A stretch of DNA of 64,000 nt from Uranotaenia lowii (taxonomy: Eukaryota > Arthropoda > Insecta > Diptera > Culicidae), in NCBI RefSeq assembly GCF_029784155.1, contig NC_073692.1:239525756-239589755 (forward strand). The letters run 5' to 3'. Positions 25,579 to 36,640 of the stretch are shown here, piece after piece (the stretch's first letter is position 1; every line of letters starts with the position of its first letter). A program made the translations under genes and the position numbers. Below the pieces are notes generated by a model, which had not been told where the DNA came from, ran no database searches, and saw nothing but the letters and a program-made list of their open reading frames with translations.

Positions 25579-25610
25579 CTCTCTTTAAGATTTTGGCCCT
25601 GAAAAGGGCC
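25579..25610 (-). terminator. histone-type 3' stem-loop with purine element
   Basis: On the minus strand GGCCCT-TTTC-AGGGCC (25595-25610) is a perfect 6-bp stem with the TTTC loop of metazoan replication-dependent histone mRNAs. It is preceded by an A-rich flank and followed 8 nt later by AAAGAGAG, like the histone downstream element. No histone reading frame lies upstream on that strand (25,611-26,130), so this is a relic or an independent 3'-end signal. Confidence 0.6.
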
Positions 25611-27054
25611 TTTTTTTGTTATTTGTAGATATGAAAACATGGTCAATCTAACGCTTCCTCGGGAATCTCGTGTTTAAGCAACAGTTTAAGCTAGTGATTG
25701 CTATGTGATCTTAAGGGAAATGAAAACATGATACTGATTCCAATCCAACGAGACGCATGAGACTAAAAACAGTTTGAGAGCTTTTGCCCTGAGTCAAGCG
25801 TTTAGATCAAAGCAGTCATTGTAGGCTTTTCTCGCAAGCGTTTGATACAAAGCTCATGTGTTTATCACATTATTTGCATAACTGCCGGGCGCATAATTTC
25901 GACGACATCGGCCTTGTTTCTGCTTATACTTATATTTAATTCGCCTTTTGTTATGCAGTTGAAAAAGCTGCATACTATCTTTATGGGGCGATTTAGACCA
26001 TTAATAGTTATTAAAACGACAATTTATGGAAGAATGATTTTTTTCGAAGTTAAGTTCCTTTAAAAAATTCGACATACTTTATTCTAGAATGCTTATTTGA
26101 AACGAAAAACACATTGACTCGGGATAGGCTGTAGTAATTCTACGTGAACTTCTCGGTCGTTTCATATATACAACCACTGTAACTTTTTTTTTTCGGCAAG
26201 CTATTGAAAACTTATTCAAAATGATAATCCTTATTCCGAACAAGAAGTTTTAAATCAATACTTTCGAAATACCAGAAAATCAATGCTAATCAAAATTTAC
26301 AATAAAACCAAAATTTAAAGCTCCGGATATAAAAATCTAAAAATAAATTTCAGATCAGGTCAGAAACAAACCATGATTAGAATAATATTTAACCAACATA
26401 TGAAATGAGAATTTCCAATTAGAAAAAAAATCTATTTTAACCTAAGAGAAATAATTGAAACACATAGATAACCATTAAATTTTATTTGATAAAAATGAAA
26501 ATATCAGCCAGTGATCAAAGTCAGAGATGAAATCCAATTTTATATTCCAATTCTAACATTTATCGAAATAAATTACTTAAAAAGTTCATGTTTGATTTAA
26601 AGTAAACAATAATTACTTTTTCAATTTAAAATTCAATATATTTAATTTGTCATCTCTGACAATTTTCAGGTTCTTTTTAATTTTGTTATCTTATTTTGAT
26701 CGCCGCTGGGATATATTCTTATCTAAGTTTGTGGCATATCGGCAAATTGAAAATCTAATTAGAGAGCAATTATGATAGACATGAAAATTGATAGGTGGAA
26801 AGGTCAAAGCTAGAGCGCTTTGGGTAGAAGAAACGAATAGAAAAAAATTGTGAATTTTGTGGAATTTTTCAAAACACTTTTTAATGTGGAGTTGAGCATT
26901 TAGAAGAACAAGAAAAACAAAATATATAAAATTGAGTTAAAAAATGGATTTCTGAATATTTCAAAGTGGGTATTAAATTTGTAATGAAATAAACTATTTT
27001 TATTTTTTCATAAGCGATAAGTAATAATGTAATGGATGAAGTTTTTAAGATAAT

Positions 27055-27082
27055 CTATTCTATTCTATTCTATTCTATTTTA
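27055..27082 (+). repeat. (TCTAT)n microsatellite
   Basis: About five TCTAT/TTCTA pentamers lie directly beside a T-rich tail, a common hallmark at the 3' end of some LINE families. Confidence 0.8.
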
Positions 27083-27140
27083 TTTTTTTTTTTATTTATA
27101 GAGGATTTTAACCAACTTGGCCATTCCTCTTAGAGGTAGG
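27083..27140 (-). mobile_element. 3' tail of a non-LTR retrotransposon
   Basis: On the minus strand CCAAGTTGGTTAAAATCCTC runs into TATAAATAAAAAAAAAAA. Such GGTTAAAATCCTCTA-type 3' UTR ends are familiar from mosquito non-LTR elements. Only the last tens of bases are present and no duplication was defined. Confidence 0.5.
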
Positions 27141-27890
27141 TTTTCGTTTGTTGAGGTTTAAGTTTTGTTACAAAAGGCTTATAAGCATGTCGATCGAAAT
27201 TGACAAATAAAAATAAGTATCAGTTCTTGAATGTCATGTAGTGTTGTTAAATAAAATGTGTAAGTTCAAGAGTGATATATGTAGGACTAAATACCGCCGG
27301 AGGCGAGCCAATTTTCTGACAAGTTTATTAACACTTATTTTCAAACACCTTCTGGTATCAAGTAATTTCACATTTCTACTGTTAATTCATCTCTTGAAAA
27401 GAAAATTTTACTTGGAAAAATCTTCATGTCGTGGGGTTAAACCTCTAACCCCCAAACCCCCCCTCCCCAAGGTTCGCACAGCCTTGACTCATGACATCTA
27501 TGGCTATGACGTTTGACATTGACCCTGCTTGTGGTTCACGTTAAATCATTGAAAAAGCCCTATTTGAATAAAACTTTTAGCAACCGATGCCCTAAATTTG
27601 CATTAAATCAGCATCAATCAATGCTAGTTGTACTTTAAAAGAGTGGTATAAGTGTAATATGATGTAGCATAGCATTCAAAAAGCTATCGTAATGCAAAAC
27701 TGCACTGATTGCTGATAGCGTGTAATTGCGCAATTGAATGCTGGTATAAAGCTAAAAAATACAAAGCTTTAGTGCTCATTTATGATTACTTGGGCATGTT
27801 GCTCGAAGTTACTTCGCTGAAAGTAGCCAAAAGAATGACTTTTTTGTCGTCCTCTTCATCCGTCATTTGGGGATTAGAGGAGTTCAATTA

Positions 27891-28597
27891 CACTAGTTTA
27901 CAAAATTCAAAAATAAATTGTGAACTAAATCGACTGACCCAAATTGTTAATGTAAAATCGGGCGCTAAATCCGAAAATGAAATTCAAAAGTAGAACAGTT
28001 TTTGAGTTAATGATCCAAATATATGTTTATATATTTCTGACTGCATAGCATTAATTTGAAATCTCTTTTTTCAAATATTGAAGGTTGATAAATTTGATAT
28101 CGATCATCTGAACTTCATTTTTGCGTATGGTCAACAGTATTGTTGATATTAGTGAAGTTGTGATGAAAAAAAAAGCTAACATTTCACTCTATATAGAAAA
28201 TCAGATTTTTTTAAATGTTACCATTAAACCTAAAACTGTCGATAAAACAAAACTTTCTCTCAAATAAAGCATTTTTCATTATTTTTTCTATCACAACTTC
28301 ACTAATATCAACAATACTGTTGACCATACGCAAAAATGAAGTTCAGATGATCGATAGCAAATCTATTAACCTTAAACACCCAAAAAAGAGATTACAAATT
28401 AATGCTATGCAGTCCGAGATATATGAAAATAAGTGAAAATAGTTTATTTATTTATTTTTTCAAAATTTCATGTTTTGATCATAACTAAGAAACTGTTCTA
28501 CTGAGATTTTTTTGAATTTCATTTTCGGAGTAAGCGCCCGATTTTACATTAAAAGTGATTTTCAGCTTACTAAGTTCAAAATTGCTGTAAACTAGTG
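27891..28597. mobile_element. foldback MITE with long inverted arms, ~707 bp
   Basis: The ends CACTAGTTTACA and TGTAAACTAGTG are inverted, and matching words run inward on both sides: TGTAAAATCGGGCGCT, GAAAATGAAATTCAAAA, AGTAGAACAG, GCATAGCATTAAT, GATCATCTGAACTTCATTT and TTGATATTAGTGAAGTTGTG. The arms are ~280 and ~330 bp around a ~95-bp loop. Flanking TTA on both sides is a possible 3-bp PIF/Harbinger-type duplication. No transposase frame. Confidence 0.75.
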
Positions 28598-30377
28598 TTA
28601 TTAGATTTATCTTTTTTTCATTTTTAGACTTCTTTTCATTACTGGTACAAAAAAAAAATCTTTTCATTTTATATGAGTCAGTTTAGTCAAACAAACATCT
28701 TGTCAATTTTAAAATCAGTGAAGTTTACACATCATGCATAGTTTTTAGTATATTTATATTTTTTTTATAATTTATGCCATATTAAACATTTCTTTCATTT
28801 TGGCCATTTTTTATATTTGTCGTTTTTTGTTATTTGTTTCAATTTTGTCGTTTTTGGAATTATTGTCAGTTTTTCATTTTTATTCTTCCCTCCATTTTTT
28901 TCCATTTTTGCATATTTTTTTCGTGGTGCGATCGTATTTTCCTACACCTCCTATGCTCCTAGACATGTCATAATGAAACTCCTACTTCTACGAGGCTTTC
29001 GATAAACGTTAAATAAATATATATAATTATTATCATCTACATTTCATCCCTATCAATCTAGATTTTTCCCTAACAGTGATCCCTGTTTAATCAAAGAATT
29101 ATCAAAAGGCTTTCATGGTTGAAAAAAAAAACAGTATTTTGAATTGAATGTATTTTTAATAATATACCGACAAAAACTTCTCAAACTGTTTTTCGTGATT
29201 AATACCATTTTGAAAATTCTTTAATTTTTTTCTTCTCCTTGCCTCTTTTTGAGCTTCATTGCATGTACAAAGTAATGTTAAAAATTTGGCTATTTTTGAA
29301 AACATCTGATATTTTTTTTCGATTTACCAATTCGAGTAACAGAACATTTTATTATTTTTAAATGCTGGATATTTTGAGAAAAACAAAATGCGACTTTTTA
29401 AAATAAACTTGAAATAAAATTGAAACAGTTTTTTGAAGTTATTGAAATTTACTTGTAGAACGAAGGAATAAATCTGATGCACATATACGAATTTTGACAA
29501 TGAATGATTCATCGCAGCAGAATCATTATAGAATGATGAGAAAAATGGAGAACAAACAGCAGATCTTGAGATGAAAAAAAACAGCATTTGATAGTTATAA
29601 ATAACTATTAATTCGACATACAAAATGAAAAAAAGTAACAGACATGACATGATCTAATTTATATGAAAAAAGCAGATGAGAATATCAACAAGTTTCAGCA
29701 ATCTTATCTGTCACAAAAAGTTTATTCTTAAGATTTTCAATATGAGTGACAAGAGCAACTTGCATGTATTCAGATGATTGGTTTTTGAAGTGATTATTGA
29801 AAAAAATAATATTTTAATTTGGAATAAGGACAATTAACTTGTTTTGAGCCATTCCATTAATATTTCTTACTCTTTGTGAACATCATACATTGAAAATCGT
29901 GTTTCATGTAAAATATAAGCCACGTTTTGTTTTCATAGAAAAAGTAGCACATTTCGAATAAAAACACGACCCGAAAATTCATAATAGTTAACAGTATGAT
30001 GGTCCTCTCCATTTAAAGTTGAAAAATATATGACATTTCCCTATCATTTGCATATCGAATCTTTTACTTTCAAAATTTATCAGGTTGAATTCAACCTGTT
30101 CCTGAGTTTTAACATTTTTCAAAGCTTAATACTTTCAAATTGCACAATATTTGATAACAGATGCAAATTTTGAAATGTGTTTGTATGTAAAATATTTCTG
30201 AAAACATAAAATAATTCAACTTCTCAGAATTTGTATTTTTTAATATTCATGTTTTACTTGTCAAATAGTCATAATTTTGAACTCAAAAGCAAAGAAAACT
30301 TCGAAAATCTCCTATTTTAAATTTCCATCGCAGTTTTTCAAGTTGTTTTCAGATTTTTATCGCCGTCATAACTATGT
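28598..30377. other. AT-rich sequence, no gene recognised
   Basis: About 75% A+T, with T-rich tracts at 28,750-28,930. Frames of 60-108 codons are Phe/Lys-rich and look like chance in AT-rich DNA. Confidence 0.45.
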
Positions 30378-30768
30378 TATAATATTTTAATGGCATTTCG
30401 GCGAGATGAACTCTAGTAGAATGAAATTGAAAAATAGGAAATGATAGGTGGATAGTTAAAGCTAGGGCGCTTTTGGAGAAGAAACATTGAAAGGTGGTTT
30501 TGAAAATGTAAGTCTAGGGCATGTGGGAGAAAGCTCAAACTAATCGGTTGAATCTTTGCTCGGCAACGGTTAATTCTTTATGGGAGGCGAAGCAATCGCA
30601 GCTCCCATACAGGATTAGACCTACACACCTAATCGATCGATTCAAAACCACCTTTCAATGTTTCTTCTCCAAAAGCGCCCTAGCTTTAACTATCCACCTA
30701 TCATTTCCTATCTTTCAATTTCATTCTACTAGAGTTCATCTCGCCGAAATGCCATTAATATATTATAA
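30378..30768. repeat. 127-bp near-perfect inverted repeat (hairpin)
   Basis: The left arm 30378-30504 and right arm 30641-30768 are reverse complements with about two mismatches and one indel at most. The loop is a ~136-bp unique segment. Words shared by the arms include GGCATTTCGGCGAGATGAAC and GGGCGCTTTTGGAGAAGAAA. A diverged single arm exists near 26,800. No target duplication was found. Such arms could be a MITE, a recent inverted duplication, or a double-stranded RNA source. Confidence 0.85.
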
Positions 30769-32527
30769 AATTTTTCAAGTTTGTAAAATTTAAAGCAAAA
30801 AATAACCATTCCGGGCACAAGTTTCCAACACCTACATAAATAAAAAAATTTTGAAACAACAGATATTTTAACATTAAAATTATAAGTTTTAAGAATTTCA
30901 AATATTTAGATATTTCTAATTTTTAACTAACAATTGGTCTAGAAAACTAAAAAAAAGTAAATAAAATCAAATTACAAATACTAACCAACTGTGATTAGTT
31001 TTGGAAAGTTTTTCTAATTGAATTTATCGGGATTAAAATTAATATGCCATCCCTCCAAAACGAATAGAAAAGTCATTTATTATTGAAAAGTTTAACTCAA
31101 ATGGATAAAGCTTTAATTTTCTTTACTTTAATTAATCTTTCTAGAATAATTGAAAAGTCTGGAACAACTCTGGAATAATCAAAAAGAGAAAACTATTATC
31201 ACCACTTATACGAAGTCAACTCCGTATTTGAAAAAAACCGTTATCACTTACACTGTTTCCTAAATCTTCTTTTTATGAAACTGTAAAATCTATCGTCAAA
31301 CATGCATGATTGTAAGATGTGTGAAATTCCATTTAATACTGTTTAACGGCATAAAAATAGTAGAGGCAAAATATTATTATCGTTTAGAGAACGCTTACAA
31401 ACGTGAAAAATAAATACAAAGGAACGGTCTCACCGGGAAATCCAAATGAAATGCCGATTCCAGATCTGGAGAAGTCCGCCAGGAAAACTGCTTGAATATT
31501 TGGAGAGTTTGCTTTCCGAAATTTTCGAAAGTTTTCGTCGTTTGATTGCCTGCCTATTTTCCGAATTTTAAATTTCCAAATTTCGTTGACAGAAAAAATG
31601 CGTCTATTCCACTCAGCCACAGCCTACCAAGTCCTTCTATTCCACGTTAACTAAATATTTGCAAATAAAAACTACGCATTCGAAATTGTTTGAATTCGAT
31701 AAAAAAAACAGAACATAATAAGTATCAAATATTTTATTACCTATTACATTTGATAATGCACTGATTTTCAGATTCTCTAGCATACTTTTCTTGAGCGTTC
31801 GCAAATAAGAGATGAATATGTTTACTGTTTTCCGAAACTTACCTGGTCCTTCAGCATGTTGAAATTCTGAAAATGGATAAAAAAAACATAAAAAATTAAT
31901 AATAATTATGCTTAAAAAAATTAAGAATTTGATATTTTAAAAAAAATTTGTAATTTGAAATCTAAGGTGAGGTAGCAACATATGTATAGCCTAGCATAGT
32001 AAGAAAACGGACCACATCAATTTTGTAGATTGGTCCAAAAATTGTTTTGTGCTAAATTTCAGCTCAATCGGTCTTGCCTCAAAGTTCTGATTTATGCCCC
32101 TCAAAAATAATTCAGAAAATCGTGGGCTGGTTTTCCTAGCCAGGTCCCAGATATTTGGATTTTTTTGGATTTTTTTAGATAACACAAGATTTCAACATTT
32201 ACTGCATTATTAAAGAACCTGATAAGTCATTTGGTACCAAAACTTAAATTTTGATTTCCCTTTTTTCCTTGGTCTTCCCCTAAGGTGATTTTTGATGGTA
32301 AAAATATCGAAACTTAAAACGCTTCTAGGCACCACTAAACCAAGTCCGATTTAGCTGAAAGTTTTCACTGGTCAGTTTAATGGGCCAATTTACAAAATGT
32401 TGCTCTTTTATGGTCCGATTCCGAAATTATGTGATGAAATTTTTTCCCCACGTCCATTGCCATACTACTACATACATAAAAAGGGATCTGCTTATTTTGT
32501 TTTGAATGACTCAAAAGATAAAACCTT
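30769..32527. other. no gene recognised
   Basis: AT-rich. A block at about 31,990-32,460 has the texture of a decayed dispersed repeat: AACCTGATAAGTCAT at 32,217 recurs as AACCTGATAAGCCAT at 32,774, on the far side of the SINE. Confidence 0.4.
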
Positions 32528-32772
32528 GCCGCAGCCCGTGGCGTAGAGGATAGCCTTCAAGTCTTCTAAGCCAGCGGGTATGAGATCGAATCCCGGTCAC
32601 GGCATACATAGTACACTTTCTGTGGGTTGGTGGTTTTAGCATTTGTAAGATGCTAGCCATCATATCCACGAAAGATGTACGCTTAGAGTTAAGAAAAAGG
32701 AATCTCTTCGAGGAAACATCAAGTTTCATTGAGATCCTGTATGTGTTTGTGTTCGTTTTTTTAAAAAAAAAA
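32528..32772 (+). mobile_element. tRNA-derived SINE, family 1, copy 2
   Basis: The A box GTGGCGTAGAGGATAGC (32538-32554) and B box GAGATCGAATCCCGGTC (32582-32598) are 27 bp apart, closer than the usual 30-40 bp. They are followed by a body with ATACATAGTACAC and a tail ending GTGTTTGTGTTCG plus a T run and A run. This is the most complete of the three family copies in the window. An AAAACCT word on both sides is a possible short duplication. Confidence 0.8.
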
Positions 32773-34154
32773 AACCTGATAAGCCATCTGCCATCGAAAT
32801 TCCTCCGTCAATGAGCGGCCCAAATTTTTGCCAATTCAAACTTTGCATAAAACGATCGAACGAAATTCAATCACCTTAAAGAAAAGAGAGAAAAAAAGAA
32901 GTTTTTTGGCTGCGGTTTTCGTTTTCCTCCAGTCGAGTCGTAAGAGAACTTCTGGAAGGCGATGTGGAGGCGACAGTAATTGGCATAATCACAGGAAATT
33001 AAAGTATTACTTAAGTCTTTCCGGCTTGGCAACCCGGCCACATGACCCCGTGGGCTTTCAATTAAAAGTGTATGACTTCGAGGAAAATGCAAATATCATC
33101 AAGTACTTTTGCAAAGAACCAGGTTACGTTTCCAAATTGTATCTATTCGAAGTATTCAAACGCGGTGATTTGGTCAAGTAATGATAGACTTAGTATAAGA
33201 AACCTTTAAGTCGAAACGATCTTTCAAGTTAGTTTTTCTTAAAAAATCACAAGAGTCCGAGAAAAGAAGCGAATATTTGTGACGTCGAATACAACCATAT
33301 CAATTTTCATTCATGATAAAAAAGCAATTCCAATCACCTTGAATCAGCTGTTCGAATTTCTTCTTCATCACTCAGCAACTGTCTATTGGTGGAGTTGGAA
33401 CGGAATTCCCCCGGCTTAAAAAATTACTTGTGTATGGAACTGTATGAACATTTCCTGCCTCGGAATGCTGACTCGCGGACCATATTCGTCGAAAAGTCAG
33501 CAAGCAACGAAAGTAAAAAAAAAAAATGCCTATATACGAAAATGCTGGGAAATCGATTTCATTCGAGGTTAATCGCTTTATGGCCGGAAAGGTGTTTTGT
33601 AGGGTTCTTATTCTTGGAAATTTGCGCGATTGGTGGAGCAAATTCTGTCTTAGTTAAGACACGAACACGACTCAACCATCAGCAAGCGAATAAGTCTTCA
33701 AGTTTAGCTGATTGATCATCACGGAAAGTCTGGTATTGATCAACACACGATGAAGATGTGGAATCTTGAAGGCTGGTAAGCACCTGGCTTTTGTTACTCT
33801 CTTGAGGCATTATTATTTCAAGGTATTATTTTCTGCATAACTCTAAAATCAAATGACCATTTAACAGCTTAGGTCATTCTGTACATAATTAATAAATTGG
33901 TTACTAAAACAAGTTTGATTACCAAAAGGAAGTCCTTTTTTCTATTAAATATTTATGACTTTTGAAACCCTTTTTAAAATGATTTCGGTCTGCCTCATTC
34001 AAGTTTTTTTTTTAATGTTTCTATTTGTATTGAGTTTTGTAAGTGAGTTTTGAATGAAAATTTATCGTATTTAAAATGAGGTGAGAAAGAAAAATAGAGT
34101 GGAAAAACAATTAATTCAAATATCAAGCAAGCTGTTTAGATTCCCAACTAGATA
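32773..34154. other. no gene recognised
   Basis: The block 32,800-33,720 is less AT-rich and has overlapping frames up to 117 codons on both strands, none with a recognisable domain. It may be host intergenic or intronic sequence. Confidence 0.4.
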
Positions 34155-34445
34155 AGGCCGGTACAAATTTTAAATCCTTTTTTTGCCACTTGGAATTGAA
34201 ACATCACAAGGGGAGCAAGGGATGGGCGGTGAGGATAATAAAAATTAGACTAACAAATCAGAAAATATTGAACAAAACCTTTTATGCCAAAAAATTGCAT
34301 ACAATATCAATTGAACATAATCGCAAAATCGAGTTATTTAACATAAAAAAATTAAAAAACTTACGAATAAGAAAGATAAAGAAGCTCAGCTTTTGTTTCT
34401 AAAATATCGAAGAAGAAGAGAGAGGGGGAGGGGGGGGGGGGGGGA
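34155..34445. repeat. dispersed repeat, copy 2, ending in poly-G
   Basis: Shares ordered words with 19,834-20,130 (AAATTTTAAATCC, ACATCACAAGGGG, AAAAAATTGCATACAAT). It ends in AGAGAGGGGGAGG followed by 14 G (34431-34444). Confidence 0.55.
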
Positions 34446-34984
34446 TACAGACAAAATAAGGGTTTGATATTTGTTCCATCTTTAATTTAATTCTCAAAAG
34501 TAAGTATGAGTACAGTTTTAATGATGTCATTAAAAAAATGAAGGACATTAATTTGTAGCGTGGAAAAAAAATTAAAAATATTTTGGATAAAAATACAAAA
34601 TTATTTAAAATGCTTCAAATAGTGATGTATTTTTAAAATACTCATTTAAAATATTCATTTGCATACTTATCTTTGGGTGGAGCAAGACACATGATTTCAG
34701 TTTTCGATGGATTTTCAGAATAAAAGGCGGAATTTATCGGCTGTTTTCACCCCTAAATTTATGCAACTTCTTTAAAATGTCTTTGAAAATAACCAAGCAT
34801 GAAAGAAAAAGTATTAACAAGTAGTAAAACAAATCTATGAAAAAGTACTTTCCTTAAGTGAAAGTTTCCAGAAAAGCGATTGGACATAAATATAGACGCC
34901 GCACGAGCTTACGAACGGAATTATAGTGCCTTTTTAACCCCTAATTCCCATATATTTTGTAAACAATACAGAAATAAACCTATT
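34446..34984. other. no gene recognised
   Basis: AT-rich. The last ~100 bases (GCCGCACGAGCTTACGAACGG, CCTTTTTAACCCCTAATTCCC) already look like a diverged unit of the adjoining satellite. Confidence 0.4.
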
Positions 34985-35757
34985 AAGACTTGAAAACTTT
35001 GAACAAAACAGATCTATCTTGTGAATTTTTTTTCAGAGAAATCGAATGGAGGCTATTTGAGCTACCGCGCGTTTCGGAAAATGGAGTTATGGCTGTTTTT
35101 ACCCTAAATTCCCCTACATTTTGCAATTATTCTAGAAAAAAAGCATGTTCGGACTTGAACATTTTGAACGCAATGGAATGTAGCTTATGTGATTCTTTTT
35201 GAGAAATCAAACGAAGCATATTTGAGCCACCGAACGGATAGAAAACTAGAATTATGCCTGTTTTACCCTCAATTTCCCTGTATTTTTCAAATATTTCAGA
35301 AAAAGCACCAAATGGGACGAATCTTGTGTGATTTTTTTCGAGGAATGCAACGAAGCCAATTTGAGTCACCGCACGCTTTGGAAACAGGAGTTATGGCTGT
35401 TTTACCCACAGTTCCCTTACATTTTTCAAATAGTCAGAAAAAGCACGTTCTGACTTGGAAATTTTGAACCAAATGGTGCTTATCTTGTGTGATATTTTTC
35501 CGAGAAATCTAATAAAGACTGTTTGAGCCACCGCACGCTTCGGAAACTGGAGTTATGGCTGATTTTACCCTCAATTCCACTACACATCTCTATTAATTCA
35601 GAAAAAAGCATGTTCGGACTTGAAAATTTTGAAAAAATGGGACGTATCTTGTGCGATTTTTTCCATGGAACCCAACCAAGCCTATTTGAGCTACCGCACG
35701 GATTGCAAACTGAAGTTATGGCTGTTTTACCCTCAATTTTCTGAAATAATTAAAAAA
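34985..35757 (+). repeat. ~163-bp satellite array, forward orientation
   Basis: About five diverged units spaced 139-165 bp apart, measured between GGAGTTATGGCTGTTTTACC-type blocks at about 35,086, 35,251, 35,391, 35,553 and 35,716. Other conserved words are CACCGCACGC, AATTCCCYTACATTTTTC and AAAAGCATGTTCGGACTTG. Frames of 60-92 codons reflect the repeat, not genes. Confidence 0.85.
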
Positions 35758-36640
35758 AAAGTTAGGAAATTGAGGGTAAAACAGCCATAACATCCGTTTT
35801 CAATGCGTGCGGTGGCTCAAATAAGCTTTATTGGATTCCTCGGCAAAAATTGCATTAAATAAGTCTCATTTGGATCAACATTTTCAAGTTCAAACATGCT
35901 TTTTCTGAACTATTTGAAAAATGTAAGGGAATTGAGGGTAAAAAAGTCATAACTCCTGTTTCCAATGCATGCAGCTCAAATAGGCTTCGTTAGATTCCTT
36001 GGAAAAAACACACATGATAAGCCCTATTTGGTTCAAAATTTTCAAGTCCGAACATGCTTTTTCAGATATATTTGAAAATGTTGGGAAATTGAGGGTAAAA
36101 CAGCCATAGCTCCAGTTTTCTATCCGTTCGGTGGCGTTGGATTTCTCGAAAAGAATCACATAAGATACGTTCCATTTTTTTCAAAATTTTCAAGTCCGAA
36201 CAAGGTTTTTTTCTGAAATAATTGAAACATGTAGGGGAATTTAGGGTAAAAGCCATAACTTCATTTTCCGGAACGTGTGGTGTCTCGAACAGCCTTCATT
36301 GGATTTCTTGGGAAAATCACATAAGATACGTTCCATTTAATTCAGAATTGTCAAGTCCGAACATGCTTTTTCTGACTATTCGAAAGATGTAAGGAAATTG
36401 AGGGTAAAACGGCCATAACTGCAGTTTCCCATCCGTGCGGTGGCTCAAACAGGATTCGTTGGATTCCTCGGAAAAAAAACTGCATAAAATGAGCTCCATT
36501 TGGTTCAAAATTTTCAAGTCCGAAAATGGTTTTTTCTGAAATAATTGAAAAATGTAGGGGAATTGAGGGTAAAAATCGCCATAGCTCCATTTTTCGAAGC
36601 GTGCGGTGTCTCAAACAGCCTTCATTGGATTTCTCGGAAA
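35758..36640 (-). repeat. ~163-bp satellite array, inverted orientation
   Basis: The same unit, now reversed: AATTGAGGGTAAAACAGCCAT-type blocks occur at about 35,770, 35,931, 36,090, 36,240, 36,400 and 36,565, spacing 147-170 bp. The switch lies at about 35,757, so the whole array is a ~1.65-kb imperfect palindrome. Confidence 0.85.

Larger units (their letters stand above)
26145..27890. other. AT-rich non-coding with small repeats
   Basis: A diverged copy of one arm of the 30.4-kb hairpin lies at about 26,755-26,845 (TGATAGGTGGA, AAAGCTAGRGCGCTTT). Otherwise there are only the microsatellite and retrotransposon tail listed separately. Frames at 27,241 and 27,709 have no family resemblance. 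Confidence 0.45.

Noticed and set aside
25611..26130. Histone gene upstream of the stem-loop
   Set aside because: AT-rich and no histone reading frame in any frame on the minus strand.
34990..36614. Set of similar 60-92-codon frames with shared peptide words
   Set aside because: They arise from the ~163-bp satellite unit. Shared peptides reflect the repeat, and frames shift between units.
34985..36640. CRISPR-like array
   Set aside because: Units are ~163 bp and diverged throughout, without short identical repeats and unique spacers, and the genome is eukaryotic.
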